Assembly (NCBI RefSeq): GCF_019464495.1
Contig: NZ_CP080492.1
Coordinates: 3,286,001-3,350,000, forward strand
Direction: 5' to 3'
From: Leucobacter luti
GTDB lineage: Bacteria > Actinomycetota > Actinomycetes > Actinomycetales > Microbacteriaceae
Length of the DNA stretch: 64,000 nucleotides
The translations under genes and the position numbers were made by a program. Positions 36,285-45,276 of the stretch are shown in pieces (within the stretch, counting starts at the first letter, position 1; each line of letters starts with the position of its first letter). The notes below the pieces were generated by a model. It worked only from the letters and a program-made list of their open reading frames with translations. It was not told the origin of the DNA and made no database searches.

Positions 36285-37286
36285 ATGGTTGCAGTACACG
36301 TGGGGATCGTGTGGAACCCCTCAAAGACAGAACGCGCGAAGCTTGCGGCTGCACTCCCGGACCCGGCACCCGAGACGGTGTCCTGGCATGAAACATCTGT
36401 GGAGGATCCGGGACGCGCGGCGACACAGGAGGCGCTCGATGCTGGGGCCACCGTCGTGCTGGCAGCCGGTGGGGACGGAACCGTTCGGGCGGTAGCCGAG
36501 CACCTCGCCGACACCGGAGCAGATGCCGAGCTCGGCGTGATTCCGCTCGGAACCGGCAACCTCCTGGCCCGCAACCTGGGCATCCCGCTCAATGACCTGC
36601 CCGCTGCGTTTGCACGTGCGCTCGACGGCGAGGCGAGCCCCCTCGATATCGGTTGGGCCGAGCTCACCCTTGAGTCCGGAGTCGAACGGTACGCGTTCGC
36701 CGTCATGGCGGGCTTCGGGATCGACGCACACATGATCACGGAAACCAACGATGACCTCAAAGATCGTGCTGGCTGGCTCGCGTACATTGAGTCGCTCGGT
36801 CGCGCAGTCTCCGCGAGTGCGGTGATTGGGGTCACGCTCACGCGGGAGCCGGGGCCCGACGCTGCCGAATCTGTTGCGGGCGCTGGTGCTGGATCCGCTG
36901 CTGGATCTGGTGCTACGGACCCAACACAGGAGCACGAGCAGGCGCACACGCTCATCATCGGCAATTGCGGCATGCTGCAGGGTGGGATCACGCTGCTGCC
37001 CGACGCCGATCCGACGGACGGCGAACTCGATCTCCTCGTGTTGCGGGCCGACGGCGTTGCCGGCTGGGCTGACACCCTGAGGAACATGGTGTGGGACAAC
37101 GGTCTGAAACGCTTCCTGACCCGGAGCGATACGGCGGAGAGCAGCGGCAGCACCAGTCACGATCGCATCACTTCTCTGACGATCGAGCTTGATGAGCCAC
37201 GTGTGTTCGAAGTCGATGGCGACGACCTCGGTCTCACCTCTCGGATCGTGATCAGCACTCAGGCCGGCGGGGTGCGGGTGCGCTAG
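36285..37286 (+). CDS. Diacylglycerol kinase-family protein (second copy)
   Basis: Lipid kinase-like protein of 333 aa. Motifs are VGIVWNPSKTE, VVLAAGGDGTVRAVAEHL (catalytic GGDG) and IPLGTGNLLARNLGIP, then the C-terminal domain with VFEVDGDDLG. A low-complexity Ala/Gly insertion (AGAGAGSAAGSGAT, about residues 200-215) interrupts the beta-rich domain and comes from a GCTGGT-type repeat. The start MVAVHVGIVWN has GGAAGGA upstream. It differs clearly from the kinase at 28.6 kb and is not in an operon, so it may have a different lipid substrate (diacylglycerol or undecaprenol are family examples). Confidence 0.92.
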   Translation: MVAVHVGIVWNPSKTERAKLAAALPDPAPETVSWHETSVEDPGRAATQEALDAGATVVLAAGGDGTVRAVAEHLADTGADAELGVIPLGTGNLLARNLGIPLNDLPAAFARALDGEASPLDIGWAELTLESGVERYAFAVMAGFGIDAHMITETNDDLKDRAGWLAYIESLGRAVSASAVIGVTLTREPGPDAAESVAGAGAGSAAGSGATDPTQEHEQAHTLIIGNCGMLQGGITLLPDADPTDGELDLLVLRADGVAGWADTLRNMVWDNGLKRFLTRSDTAESSGSTSHDRITSLTIELDEPRVFEVDGDDLGLTSRIVISTQAGGVRVR

Positions 37287-37765
37287 CTGGACCGAAGCCG
37301 AGACGATCTGTGGGGCACACACAATGGCGCGGGAGTCCGCGATCGTGACGCGTGTCGAGCGCTCGGATGCACGGTAAAAGCGGGGCCGAAGTGATTGAGT
37401 GACTGCAGGGGTGCGGCAGGCATATGGGCTGCGATCTCTCCCGATCTCCGAGGCACCGAGGCATGGACTCATGGACTCATGGACTCATGTACGCATGCGC
37501 AATTGTCTGGCGCTGGGCACAGATCCCGGTAGCTCTGCTTCCCTCACACGCGTGATTCGCCGGTTCGGAGGTGCACTCAGGCGGCAAGACCTGCAGACGC
37601 AGGCGCTGGCGCGCAGCACGCGTCTACTTAATGTCGCGATTCGGTCTTTGACCTCACGGTGACCCATTCGCGAGGGGGTGCGCAGCACGTGGCCTGCCTG
37701 GACGCCCCCACTCAGCGGCGCGCCGAGGTGAGCGGCGGGAGCGCGGATGTGTCATGATCTGAGCC
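37287..37765. other. Intergenic region with a 9-bp tandem repeat
   Basis: No supportable gene in about 480 bases. It contains CATGGACTC repeated three times (37462-37488) plus a partial copy. The segment just before 37766 would hold the promoter of the 109-aa protein. Confidence 0.6.
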
Positions 37766-38095
37766 ATGGGGTTCTTGGTGCACGGCGAACACGAGTATGA
37801 GTTTGATGATCGGGTGCTCGCGCACCTCAAGGTCGTGATCGGACAGAAACTCATGCGACACGAGGGGTTCTTCCTGAGCTGGTCGAAGACCCCGGACGAG
37901 GGCAGTGGCCGGATCTCGCTCTGGCTATCGCCTGCTTCGACCCTCGCCTTCCGGTTCGGCGGGAGCAAGCCGCCTGAGATCAACATGCTCTGGCTCAAAG
38001 TGCTGTCGGCTCGCTCGCACGCGTCCCGCGGCCTCGTCGTGATCACAGAGGACGAAGCCGAGAGCTTCGCGCGGAACAACCCGGATCTCCTCTAG
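37766..38095 (+). CDS. Small DUF7882-like protein (often mislabelled ATP-dependent DNA ligase)
   Basis: Protein of 109 aa, soluble, with the pattern EFDDRVLAHLKVVIGQKLMRHEGFFLSW followed by RISLWLSPASTLAFRFGGSKPPEIN. Proteins of this shape are abundant in Microbacteriaceae, usually in several copies, and carry the misleading name ATP-dependent DNA ligase although no ligase motif (KxDG) is present. The function is unknown; its constant size and conserved FDDR and PP-x-IN motifs suggest a small domain binding a partner or surface. It stands alone and ends at a shared terminator region. Confidence 0.85.
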   Translation: MGFLVHGEHEYEFDDRVLAHLKVVIGQKLMRHEGFFLSWSKTPDEGSGRISLWLSPASTLAFRFGGSKPPEINMLWLKVLSARSHASRGLVVITEDEAESFARNNPDLL

Positions 38096-38206
38096 CTAGG
38101 TCCGCGGGCGGGAAGCGAGCCCACGGAGCCCGTCGCTGACTGCGCCGTCGACGACTGCGCCAGCCGACGTCGACGCCCGCACACGTCGATGCCCGCACAC
38201 GACAAC

Positions 38207-38242
38207 GCCCGCACTGCTCGGCCGGAACCGGGCAATGCGGGC
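38207..38242. terminator. Bidirectional hairpin between convergent genes
   Basis: GCCCGCA and TGCGGGC form the outer 7-bp stem, with further GC pairing (GGCCGG/CCGGG) inside. It lies between the convergent 109-aa protein and GlsB-type genes. It is preceded by three spaced copies of GCCCGCAC. Confidence 0.55.
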
Positions 38243-38273
38243 GCGTCACACGTGTCAGACCACGCGCGCAAAG

Positions 38274-38543
38274 TTACTGCGCGCGGCGCTTTCCGCCTGT
38301 GAGCAGGCCGAAGATCAACAGCACGATAATCGAGCCGCCAATTGCGAGCAGCCAGGTGGAGAGCGACCAAAACGCTCCGAGGTCGGCACCGAAGATCAAG
38401 CCGCCGAGCCAGCCGCCGAGCATTGCCCCGACGACACCGAGCAGAAGCGTCATAAACCAGCCACCACCGTGCTCTCCGGGAAGGATTGCCTTCGCAATCG
38501 CACCAGCGATCAATCCGAGTATCAGAAAAGCGATGAAACTCAT
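38274..38543 (-). CDS. GlsB/YeaQ/YmgE-family stress response membrane protein
   Basis: Very small membrane protein of 89 aa with three hydrophobic segments and the glycine-rich family pattern (LILGLIAGAIAKAILPG, LLLGVVGAMLGGWLGG). Members accumulate under cell-envelope or acid stress, and their biochemical role is unknown. The start MSFIAFLIL has AAAGGAG upstream; the longer frame is rejected. Transcription starts in the 640-base gap upstream. Confidence 0.93.
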   Translation of the reverse strand: MSFIAFLILGLIAGAIAKAILPGEHGGGWFMTLLLGVVGAMLGGWLGGLIFGADLGAFWSLSTWLLAIGGSIIVLLIFGLLTGGKRRAQ

Positions 38544-39181
38544 GAGTCCCGCTCCTTTCGGCCGGGCGAACCTCGCCCAGCGTGACACCGAGACTAGTAG
38601 TGATTCCAAGCCAGCGGGAGGGGCTTGCGAACCCCACCATAGGTGCGGTAAGGCCTGATCAGGGCGTCTCGCGCCGGGGGCGAAGCTCCCAAGCTGATCA
38701 GGGAGACCGAGCAGCCGGCTCATCTCAGCAGAAGTGACCGCGGATTCTCCGACGGATCGCGGATCGCGGATCCCGGATCGCGGATCCCGAATCCCAAAAC
38801 GCCAGGACGCTGCACGGTTGCCAGTTTTGTATCGCGCCGGCTGCGATCACCGTCTGATAGCTCGCGCGGCAAGATTCCCGCCCGTCGATCGCGTTGTCGA
38901 GGTGCACCACATACGCGGAGGTTCCGGCGATCGCACGCGCGATCGGCGCGAGCGACCCGATCGTGCGGAAACCGGAATCACCGCCGTGTATGCGAGCATG
39001 CGAGCGAATGGGGTGGGTGTAGACGCCCCGGGGCGCCAACTGGCCGAGCGGGATCTGCGTCGGCCAACTGCTCCGCCAGACACGCTGACAGCGTCACGTG
39101 GCCTTGTAGCCGGACTTTGCAGGGTGTGCTGCTCGAGCGCAGGTAAGGAGCGCGAAGTCTCGGAACAGTCCCACGTAGGGC
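38544..39181. other. Long intergenic region with GATC-rich repeats
   Basis: No gene with credible codon use. At 38752-38795 there is a run of CGGATCGCGGATCCC-type units (7-8 bp period, about five copies). Frames across this region on both strands have shuffled, Arg/Ser-rich compositions typical of non-coding high-GC DNA. The portion next to 38543 must hold the GlsB-type promoter. Confidence 0.55.
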
Positions 39182-39718
39182 TCAGCTGGTGAACGCGATG
39201 TTCTGTGGATCTGCCGGGTCGACCGCCACCCCATGGGTGGTTCCGGTGGCGTACCTTGCCAGGACCTGAGCGGCGACCATCTCGTGTCTACTCACGAGGT
39301 ATGGTGTCTGCCCCGGGAGCGTTACCTCAACGTCGAGCTGGAACCAGGGGTTCCCCGAGATCTGCTCTCCGGTATCCACTGCGGCAAGGATCACGCTCGT
39401 CCCCGGGCGCCCCACGGCGATGATGCGGCGGAGCTCCTGACCATACGCGGCCAAGAGTTCGCGGTCCGCGTGCGTCTGTTCGCTCAGCTGGTCGGTGTTG
39501 GCGATCGTCGCCCGGGATCCGTCCGGATCCCCAGTACCCGTGGGCTGCTGCGCAGCGGGCGCTTGCTCGGCCTGCGCTTGTGCGGACTGAACTTGCTCGG
39601 CCTGCGCCTGGTCGTTCTGCGCTTGCTCGGCTTGCGCTTGGATGGCGAACTCAGCGGCCGCCGCACGGGCAGTTCCGCTCCCTCCGCGCACGTTGTTGTC
39701 CCGATCGAACAGCCCCAT
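39182..39718 (-). CDS. Uncharacterised 178-aa protein with Gln/Ala repeat
   Basis: I do not recognise the family. Residues 25-65 are a Q/A/E repeat (QAQAEQAQ, DQAQAEQVQ, QAQAEQAPAAQQ) that would be disordered or helical. The remaining 110 residues form a compact domain with RRIIAVGRPGTSVILAAVDTGEQISGNPWFQLDVEVTLPG, which looks like a small beta-sandwich or barrel. The first residues MGLFDRDNNVRG resemble short SHOCT-associated N-termini. The start is set by GGAG 7 bases upstream. No operon partner. The sequence MGLFDR plus a beta domain suggests a cytosolic small protein; function unknown. Confidence 0.75.
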   Translation of the reverse strand: MGLFDRDNNVRGGSGTARAAAAEFAIQAQAEQAQNDQAQAEQVQSAQAQAEQAPAAQQPTGTGDPDGSRATIANTDQLSEQTHADRELLAAYGQELRRIIAVGRPGTSVILAAVDTGEQISGNPWFQLDVEVTLPGQTPYLVSRHEMVAAQVLARYATGTTHGVAVDPADPQNIAFTS

Positions 39719-39983
39719 GGTGGTCTCCATCCCCGCCGCAGCGGTGATCCCGCCGCTACATCGCTCGGTTGCGTGCGATCAGCCTAACCGCGTGCAGCGG
39801 GGCCCGCGAGGAAAACCGGGTGGGAAGAAGCTGACCGGAGCTCACCGGAGCTCACCGGAGCTCACGCGGAGCTCACCGGAGCCCACTCGGTACCCGTCTC
39901 TCCCGCAGCACCCTCGGAGGCGGCGACGGCGACGGAGACGGAAACGGAGAAGGCGAAGGCGAAGGCCATGGCGATCGCGATGG
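39719..39983. other. Repeat-rich gap between the Gln/Ala-rich protein and the amidase
   Basis: Contains four to five units of CCGGAGCTCA (39834-39884, one unit altered) and then a purine-rich GGCGAC/GGAGAC/GGCGAA hexamer stretch (39917-39967). No gene is visible. It probably ends the amidase transcript. Confidence 0.65.
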
Positions 39984-41417
39984 CTACGGCAGCCGGGACC
40001 AATCGACGGCAGCTTCCGCGCCGCGTACGGTCTCAAACCACGTCGCAATACGCAGCAACCGGTCATCGCTCCCGATCGGGGCGGCAACCTGCAGGCCGAT
40101 CGTGCGACCGTCCTCTTGGATTCCGGCGCCAATGGAGAGCGCAGGCTGGCCGGACATGTTGTACGGCGCGGTGAACGAGATGTGTCCCATGGTCTGCAGT
40201 GGATCCAGGATTGGCATCGGATCCTCTGCCGGGAACGCTGCAACCGGCGTGACCGGGGAAAGCACGAGGTCATATGGGGCGGTCGCTGCGCGCGTCAGGC
40301 GGGCCATCTCGTCCATCATCCCTCGGTTGCGCACGGTCTCTGCCGCCGAGAAGTCGGCGCCGGCCCTGCACCACTCAACGATGAACGGCAGCACCACTGC
40401 CTGTTCAGCCGGGGTCAGCGCCGAGTAGTCGGCGAAGGATCGGCTCCGCCAGAAACCCACAATGCCGTCCAGCACCTCCGGTCCGATGAACGGGGCGAGC
40501 GGCTCGACAATGGCTCCCGCCTCTGCGAACAGCTCGGCAGCGTGCTCGATCGCGGCGCGAGTCTCAGGCTCAACGGGGAGGCCGGATCCTGCATCGAGCT
40601 GCAGCGCAACGCGCATCCCTGTGGGAGCGAGCGCCTCGGTCGACCACTCCATGCCGGCATAGGCGCGAGTCAGATAGTCGCGCGGATCCGGTTGCGCGAT
40701 GACCGCCATCAGTCGCACGGAGTCGGCTGCGGTGCGCGTGAGCGGGCCTGCGGCGCGACCTGTGTACGGCACATCGAGTGGGATCAGTCCCTCGCTCGGT
40801 TTCAGCGCAGTGAGTCCCTGCCATGATCCCGGGAGCCGGATCGAGCCGCCGATGTCAGTGCCGACGTGCAGCGGACCATAGCCAGCCGCCGCGGCAGCTC
40901 CGGCACCCGCACTGGAGCCGCCGGAGGTGTGTGCGGGGTTGAGCCCGCCGCGGGTGATTCCGTGGAGGCTGGAAACTCCCGAGGAGAGCATGCCCCAGTC
41001 GGGCATCGTCGTCGAGCCAATGATGACGGCCCCAGCTTCGAGCAGCCTGTCGGTGGTCGGCGCGTTCTGCGCAGCCATTGGCGGGTTCGGGATCGCGGTG
41101 CCCGCGGGCTTGGGCTGGCCTGCGCGAGCAATGTTCTCCTTGACCGTGACCGGAACACCGTCGAGCGGTCCGCGCGCGCTCCCGGTCGCCCAGCGCTCCG
41201 TGGCAGCGTCCGCATCCGCGCGCACCTGCGCCGCATCGAAGAGATACAGTGCGTTGAGTTCGGGCTCACGTGCCTCGATCCGCGCAATGACGTCCTCAGC
41301 CACGGCGCGGGGCGTGAACGCGCCGGCCGCGTAGCCTGCCGCCAGCGCGCCCGCGTCGAGATCGGCGAGGCGCGGTTCGGTCGCGGATGCTGTGGGGGTG
41401 GCGGCGTGATCAGTCAC
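39984..41417 (-). CDS. Amidase, amidase-signature family
   Basis: Amide hydrolase of 477 aa with the Ser-Ser-Lys catalytic set: Lys93 (GVPVTVKENI), the cis-Ser in HTSGGSSAGAGAA (about residue 168) and nucleophile Ser192 (GTDIGGSIRLPGSW). The length and single domain fit free amidases rather than GatA, and no GatB/C genes are near. The GTG start has AAGGATCC upstream. It lies 65 bases after the peptide importer ATPase on the same strand, so it is probably the last gene of the importer operon and may hydrolyse an imported peptide or amide. Exact substrate unknown. Confidence 0.93.
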   Translation of the reverse strand: MTDHAATPTASATEPRLADLDAGALAAGYAAGAFTPRAVAEDVIARIEAREPELNALYLFDAAQVRADADAATERWATGSARGPLDGVPVTVKENIARAGQPKPAGTAIPNPPMAAQNAPTTDRLLEAGAVIIGSTTMPDWGMLSSGVSSLHGITRGGLNPAHTSGGSSAGAGAAAAAGYGPLHVGTDIGGSIRLPGSWQGLTALKPSEGLIPLDVPYTGRAAGPLTRTAADSVRLMAVIAQPDPRDYLTRAYAGMEWSTEALAPTGMRVALQLDAGSGLPVEPETRAAIEHAAELFAEAGAIVEPLAPFIGPEVLDGIVGFWRSRSFADYSALTPAEQAVVLPFIVEWCRAGADFSAAETVRNRGMMDEMARLTRAATAPYDLVLSPVTPVAAFPAEDPMPILDPLQTMGHISFTAPYNMSGQPALSIGAGIQEDGRTIGLQVAAPIGSDDRLLRIATWFETVRGAEAAVDWSRLP

Positions 41418-41482
41418 GGCGGGATCCTTTCGAACAGTGAAGGGGAGAGCGGGTGAGCGAGGCCGCGCGCGGCAGCGCTCGA

Positions 41483-43338
41483 TCAGAAGGCGTGCTGCAA
41501 CTCCTGGCGCAGCGTCAGCGACGAGGCAATGAGGCGCTGCGTGTAGGGGTGCTGCGGGTCGCGATAGACCGATTCCGTGTCTCCGGCCTCCACAATTTCG
41601 CCGGATTGCATCACGATCACGGAATCACACAGGTGTCGCACGACGTTGAGATCATGCGAGACGAAGACGAGTGTGAGGCCATACTCATCAACAAGATCGG
41701 CGAGCAGATTCAGCACCTGGGCTCGCACCGAGACGTCGAGCGCGCTGACCGGCTCGTCTGCGACCACCACCTGCGGGCGGCAGATCAGGGCGCGCGCGAT
41801 CGAGATTCGCTGTCGCTGACCGCCGGAGAACTGATGCGGGAAGCGCTCTGCGGCCGAGGCCGGAAGCCCGACCGCCTCAAGCATCTCCGCGACGAGCCGT
41901 GAGCGATCCGCTGCGGTCTCGTTTCTGCCGCGTACGAGCAGCGGCTCTGCGATGATCTGTTCCACCGTCATTCGCGGGTCGAGCGATCCCATCGGGTCCT
42001 GGAACACGATCTGTAGCTGCTGGCGCAGCTGGCGCAACTGACTCTCCTTCGCCCCGGCCACCTCATTGCCCGCGACGATGGCACTGCCGGAGGTCGGCTG
42101 GTCGAGTCCGGCCAGGATGCGTAGGAGGGTCGACTTGCCGGATCCCGACTCGCCGACCACGCCCAGCCTGCCACCGCGTGGCACCTCGAAAGAGATGCCT
42201 CTGAGGGCATACACCTCGGGGGCTGGCTTGAAGAGGCTCGTCTTGCTGCGGGTGTAGGTGCGCACCAGGTCAGTGACCTGCATGACGGGTTCGGCAACCC
42301 CGCAGCAGCACTTGGCTCAGCATCGCGCACCGCCGCGCCCGCCTCCGGCTCTCCAGCAGCTGCCCGAGCCGACGCCTCAGCGGCTGTCTGAGCAGCAGCC
42401 TCCGCCGCCGCACGCTCAGCTGCCGCAGCCTCAGCGGCGAGCTGCTCGCGGGTCGGCGGCACATACTCCTTGGCGCTGGCCACGGTGAACAATCGGCCAT
42501 CGGCATCCGTCGCGTCGAGATCGCTGGCGGCAAGCAGCCCGCGAGTATACGGGTGTTGCGGCCGCGTGAACACCTCCTCAGTGGTGCCTTCCTCGACCAC
42601 GATGCCGTCGTTCATGACGAGAACGCGCGTGCACATGTTCGCCACCACCGCGAGATCGTGGGTGATGAACAACAGTCCGGTGTTGCGCTGCTTCACAAGC
42701 TCGAGAATGAGATCGAGCACCTGGCGTTGCACCGTGACGTCGAGCGCAGTGGTCGGCTCATCGCACAGCAACAGGCCGGGGTCGTTTGCAAGCGCCATCG
42801 CGAGCATGACGCGCTGCCGCTGACCGCCCGACAGCTGATGCGGATAGGCTCGCGCGGCCTGACCCGGATCAGGCAGGTGCACCGCGTCGAGCATTTCGAC
42901 GGCACGGCGGTTTGCCTCTGCACGATTCGGTGCAAGCTTGTGCTGCAACATGATCTCCGCTACCTGCGCACCGACCCGCATGAGCGGGTTGAGCGCGGTC
43001 AGGGGCTCCTGGAACACCATCGCCATGTCGCGGCCGCGGATCCGCATCAGATCGGATTCTGCTGCCGTCAGCAGGTTCCCGGTGGGAGCACCGGGGCGGC
43101 CTGTGTTGAGCTCGACGGAGCCCGTTGCGGAGACCCCAGCTGGGAGCAGGCCCAGCAGGGCGGTGGTGGTCATGGACTTGCCGGATCCGGATTCGCCGAT
43201 CAGGCCGATCCGCTCTCCGTGAGCCATGTGAAGCGAGAAGTTGTGTACCAGGGCGCGATGCGGAGTGCGCACCGTCAGACCATCAACTGCGAGCAGCGGG
43301 CGGTCGCCGGTCTGGGGAGTGAGAGGTGAGGTCGTCAT
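41483..43338 (-). pseudogene. Fused two-domain peptide ABC importer ATPase (DppD-DppF type), frameshifted
   Basis: Two ABC ATPase domains. The first (from MTTSPLTPQTGDRP) has Walker A GESGSGKSMTT, signature LSGGQRQRV and Walker B LLLCDEPTTAL. The second has Walker A GESGSGKSTLL, signature FSGGQRQRI and VVVADEPVSAL. They are joined by an Ala/Glu-rich linker of about 60 residues. The linker frame does not meet the second domain: one base is missing, best placed in the C4 run at 42298-42301, which would give GVAEPVMQVTDLV and one protein of about 618 aa. Alternatively, the second domain starts at its own ATG as a separate gene, but then the first protein would carry about 100 out-of-frame residues. 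It powers the permeases encoded next to it; start and permease stop overlap by one base. Confidence 0.87.
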
Positions 43339-44240
43339 CAGCCGCGGTTTCCATTCAGCTTCGGGTCGAATCGGTCACGGAGGCCATCGCCGAGCAGGTT
43401 GAAGCCCATCACGGCGATCGCAATCGCGAGACCGGGGAAGATGGCGAGCAGCGGGTGCGTGCCGAGGAACTGCTGAGACTCCTGGAGCATGCGGCCCCAC
43501 GATGGCGTCGGTGGCGGCGTGCCCAGGCCGAGGAAGCTCAGCCCAGCTTCAGCCAGCACGGCGAGTGCGAACGACACCGAGCACTGCACCACGACGATGC
43601 CCAGAATGTTCGGGAACACGTGCCTGAGAGCGATCCGGAACCGGGACTGGCTCGCCGCACGTGCCGCGAGCACGTATTCAGTGCTCATGACCTGCAGCGT
43701 GCCTGAGCGCGCAACGCGTGCGAAACCAGGGATCGTGGCGATCCCGATCGCGACCATCGCTGTGAGCGTCGACGCACCAAACACCGCGCTGAACATGATC
43801 GCGAGCAGCAGAGCGGGAAACGCGAGCGCGATATCCGAGGTTCGCATGATGACTTCTTCGATCCAGCCGCCGCGGATCCCGGCGAGGATCCCGAGTGGCG
43901 TGCCGATCAGGATAGCGATGCCAACGGAGACGATGCCGACGAAGAGGGTGATCCGCGCGCCGAACAGCATCGCGGAGAACACATCGCGTCCGTAGCGGTC
44001 GGTGCCCATCCAGTGGTCGCCGCTCGGGCCCTGCAATCGGTCCGCCGCGATCGCCTGCACAGGATCGTACGGCGTCCACACGAACGAGATGAGTGCGGCA
44101 GCGGTGACGAGACCAACCAGCACGAGGCCGATGATCAGCGTCGGAGAGAGCCGGCTCCGCTTGCGCGGAGCGCGCGGGGCGGAGATGGCGGTGGTGCGCG
44201 GTGCCTGCACCGGGGGCGTTGGAACGTTCTGCGTGGTCAT
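43338..44240 (-). CDS. Peptide ABC transporter permease (DppC type)
   Basis: Membrane permease of 300 aa with six hydrophobic segments, a DppC-type N-terminal cytosolic stretch and first helix, and the coupling-loop EAA motif (ARAASQSRFRIALRHVFPNILG). The external loop GTDRYGRDVFSAMLFGARITL is characteristic of DppC/OppC. It lies two bases after the DppB-type gene and overlaps the ATPase start. Confidence 0.95.
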   Translation of the reverse strand: MTTQNVPTPPVQAPRTTAISAPRAPRKRSRLSPTLIIGLVLVGLVTAAALISFVWTPYDPVQAIAADRLQGPSGDHWMGTDRYGRDVFSAMLFGARITLFVGIVSVGIAILIGTPLGILAGIRGGWIEEVIMRTSDIALAFPALLLAIMFSAVFGASTLTAMVAIGIATIPGFARVARSGTLQVMSTEYVLAARAASQSRFRIALRHVFPNILGIVVVQCSVSFALAVLAEAGLSFLGLGTPPPTPSWGRMLQESQQFLGTHPLLAIFPGLAIAIAVMGFNLLGDGLRDRFDPKLNGNRG

Positions 44241-44242
44241 GA

Positions 44243-45190
44243 TTACGCGCTCTTTCGCATCCGGGGGTCAACGATTGTGTACAGCACGTCGACCACGAGG
44301 TTCAAGACCAGGGTGATGGCGACGAGCACCATCACGACGGACTGGACGGTGAGGAGATCTCGGTTGCCGACTGCGTCGAGCAGCATCGAGCCGAGACCGG
44401 GGATCACGAACACGCGCTCGATGACGACGGCGCCGATGATCAGGGCAGCAATCTGGACGCCGGTCACGGTGATGACCGGGATCGCCGCGTTGCGGAGGCC
44501 GTGCTTCACGAGAGCGCCCATTTTGCTGAGCCCCTTCGCGCGGGCCGTGCGGAGGTAGTCCTCGCTCATGATTTCGAGCACTGCCGAGCGCACGTAGCGC
44601 GTGAGGATCGCACCCTGCACGGAGGCGAGCGCGAGCACGGGAAGGATGAGGCGGCGCAGGAAGTCACCGAAGTCTTCGCCAGGTGGTGTCCAGCCGCTCG
44701 CGGGGAGCCATCCGAGCCCCACGGCAAAGATCAGTACGAGCAGGATCGCAGCCAGGAAGCCGGGGATCGCGACGCCAAGTTGGGAGCCGGCGCCGATGAG
44801 TACACCGGACAGATTGCGGTGTTTTACCGCGGCCCAGGTGCCGAGCGGGATCGCGATCGCGAGAGCGACGATCATCGCGGCGATCACGAGGATCAGACTG
44901 ACCTGCAAGCGATCTGCGACGAGCGGGCTGATGTCGGTGCGTGTGACGTAGGAAACGCCGAAGTCACCGCGCAGCAAGCCGCCTGCCCAGTCGAAGTACT
45001 GCACGATCAGCGGGCGATCCGTGCCGAACTCCTTTCGGGTCTGCTCAAGCAGCTCAGGAGTGGCATTGACGCCGAGCGCGATCTGCGCCGGATCCCCAGG
45101 GATCAGGCGCATAAAGAGGAACACGACGACGGTCGCGACCAGATAGGTCACCGCGAAGCGGGCGAGGTTAATCAAAATCCGTATGGCCAT
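44243..45190 (-). CDS. Peptide ABC transporter permease (DppB type)
   Basis: Membrane permease of 315 aa with six hydrophobic segments. The N-terminus FLFMRLIPGDPAQIALG is the DppB/OppB signature, and the coupling loop is YLRTARAKGLSKMGALVKHGLRNA. It follows the binding-protein gene after an 86-base gap that contains a strong hairpin. Confidence 0.95.
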   Translation of the reverse strand: MAIRILINLARFAVTYLVATVVVFLFMRLIPGDPAQIALGVNATPELLEQTRKEFGTDRPLIVQYFDWAGGLLRGDFGVSYVTRTDISPLVADRLQVSLILVIAAMIVALAIAIPLGTWAAVKHRNLSGVLIGAGSQLGVAIPGFLAAILLVLIFAVGLGWLPASGWTPPGEDFGDFLRRLILPVLALASVQGAILTRYVRSAVLEIMSEDYLRTARAKGLSKMGALVKHGLRNAAIPVITVTGVQIAALIIGAVVIERVFVIPGLGSMLLDAVGNRDLLTVQSVVMVLVAITLVLNLVVDVLYTIVDPRMRKSA

Positions 45191-45223
45191 GCGTGGTCCT
45201 CGGGGTGTGAGACGGGCAGTGCG

Positions 45224-45248
45224 GGCGCGGGCCAGTCAGGCCCGCGCC
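45224..45248 (-). terminator. Hairpin between binding protein and permease genes
   Basis: A perfect 10-bp stem (GGCGCGGGCC / GGCCCGCGCC) with a 5-base loop, just after the binding-protein stop. Such attenuating or RNA-stabilising hairpins often keep binding protein in excess of the membrane parts. Confidence 0.65.
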
Positions 45249-45276
45249 TGCGTGATGCAGGAGGGGTGTGGCCCCG

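Noticed and set aside
37766..38095. ATP-dependent DNA ligase
   Set aside because: That name is commonly attached to this small family, but there is no ligase motif and 109 residues are too few.
38725..39192. Small genes on either strand in the 38.5-39.2 kb gap
   Set aside because: Composition is shuffled, no ribosome sites, and one frame is built mainly from the GATC-type tandem repeat.
39642..40826. A 394-codon plus-strand frame opposite the amidase
   Set aside because: Its sequence is Arg/Gly/His-rich low-quality translation antisense to a complete amidase with catalytic motifs.
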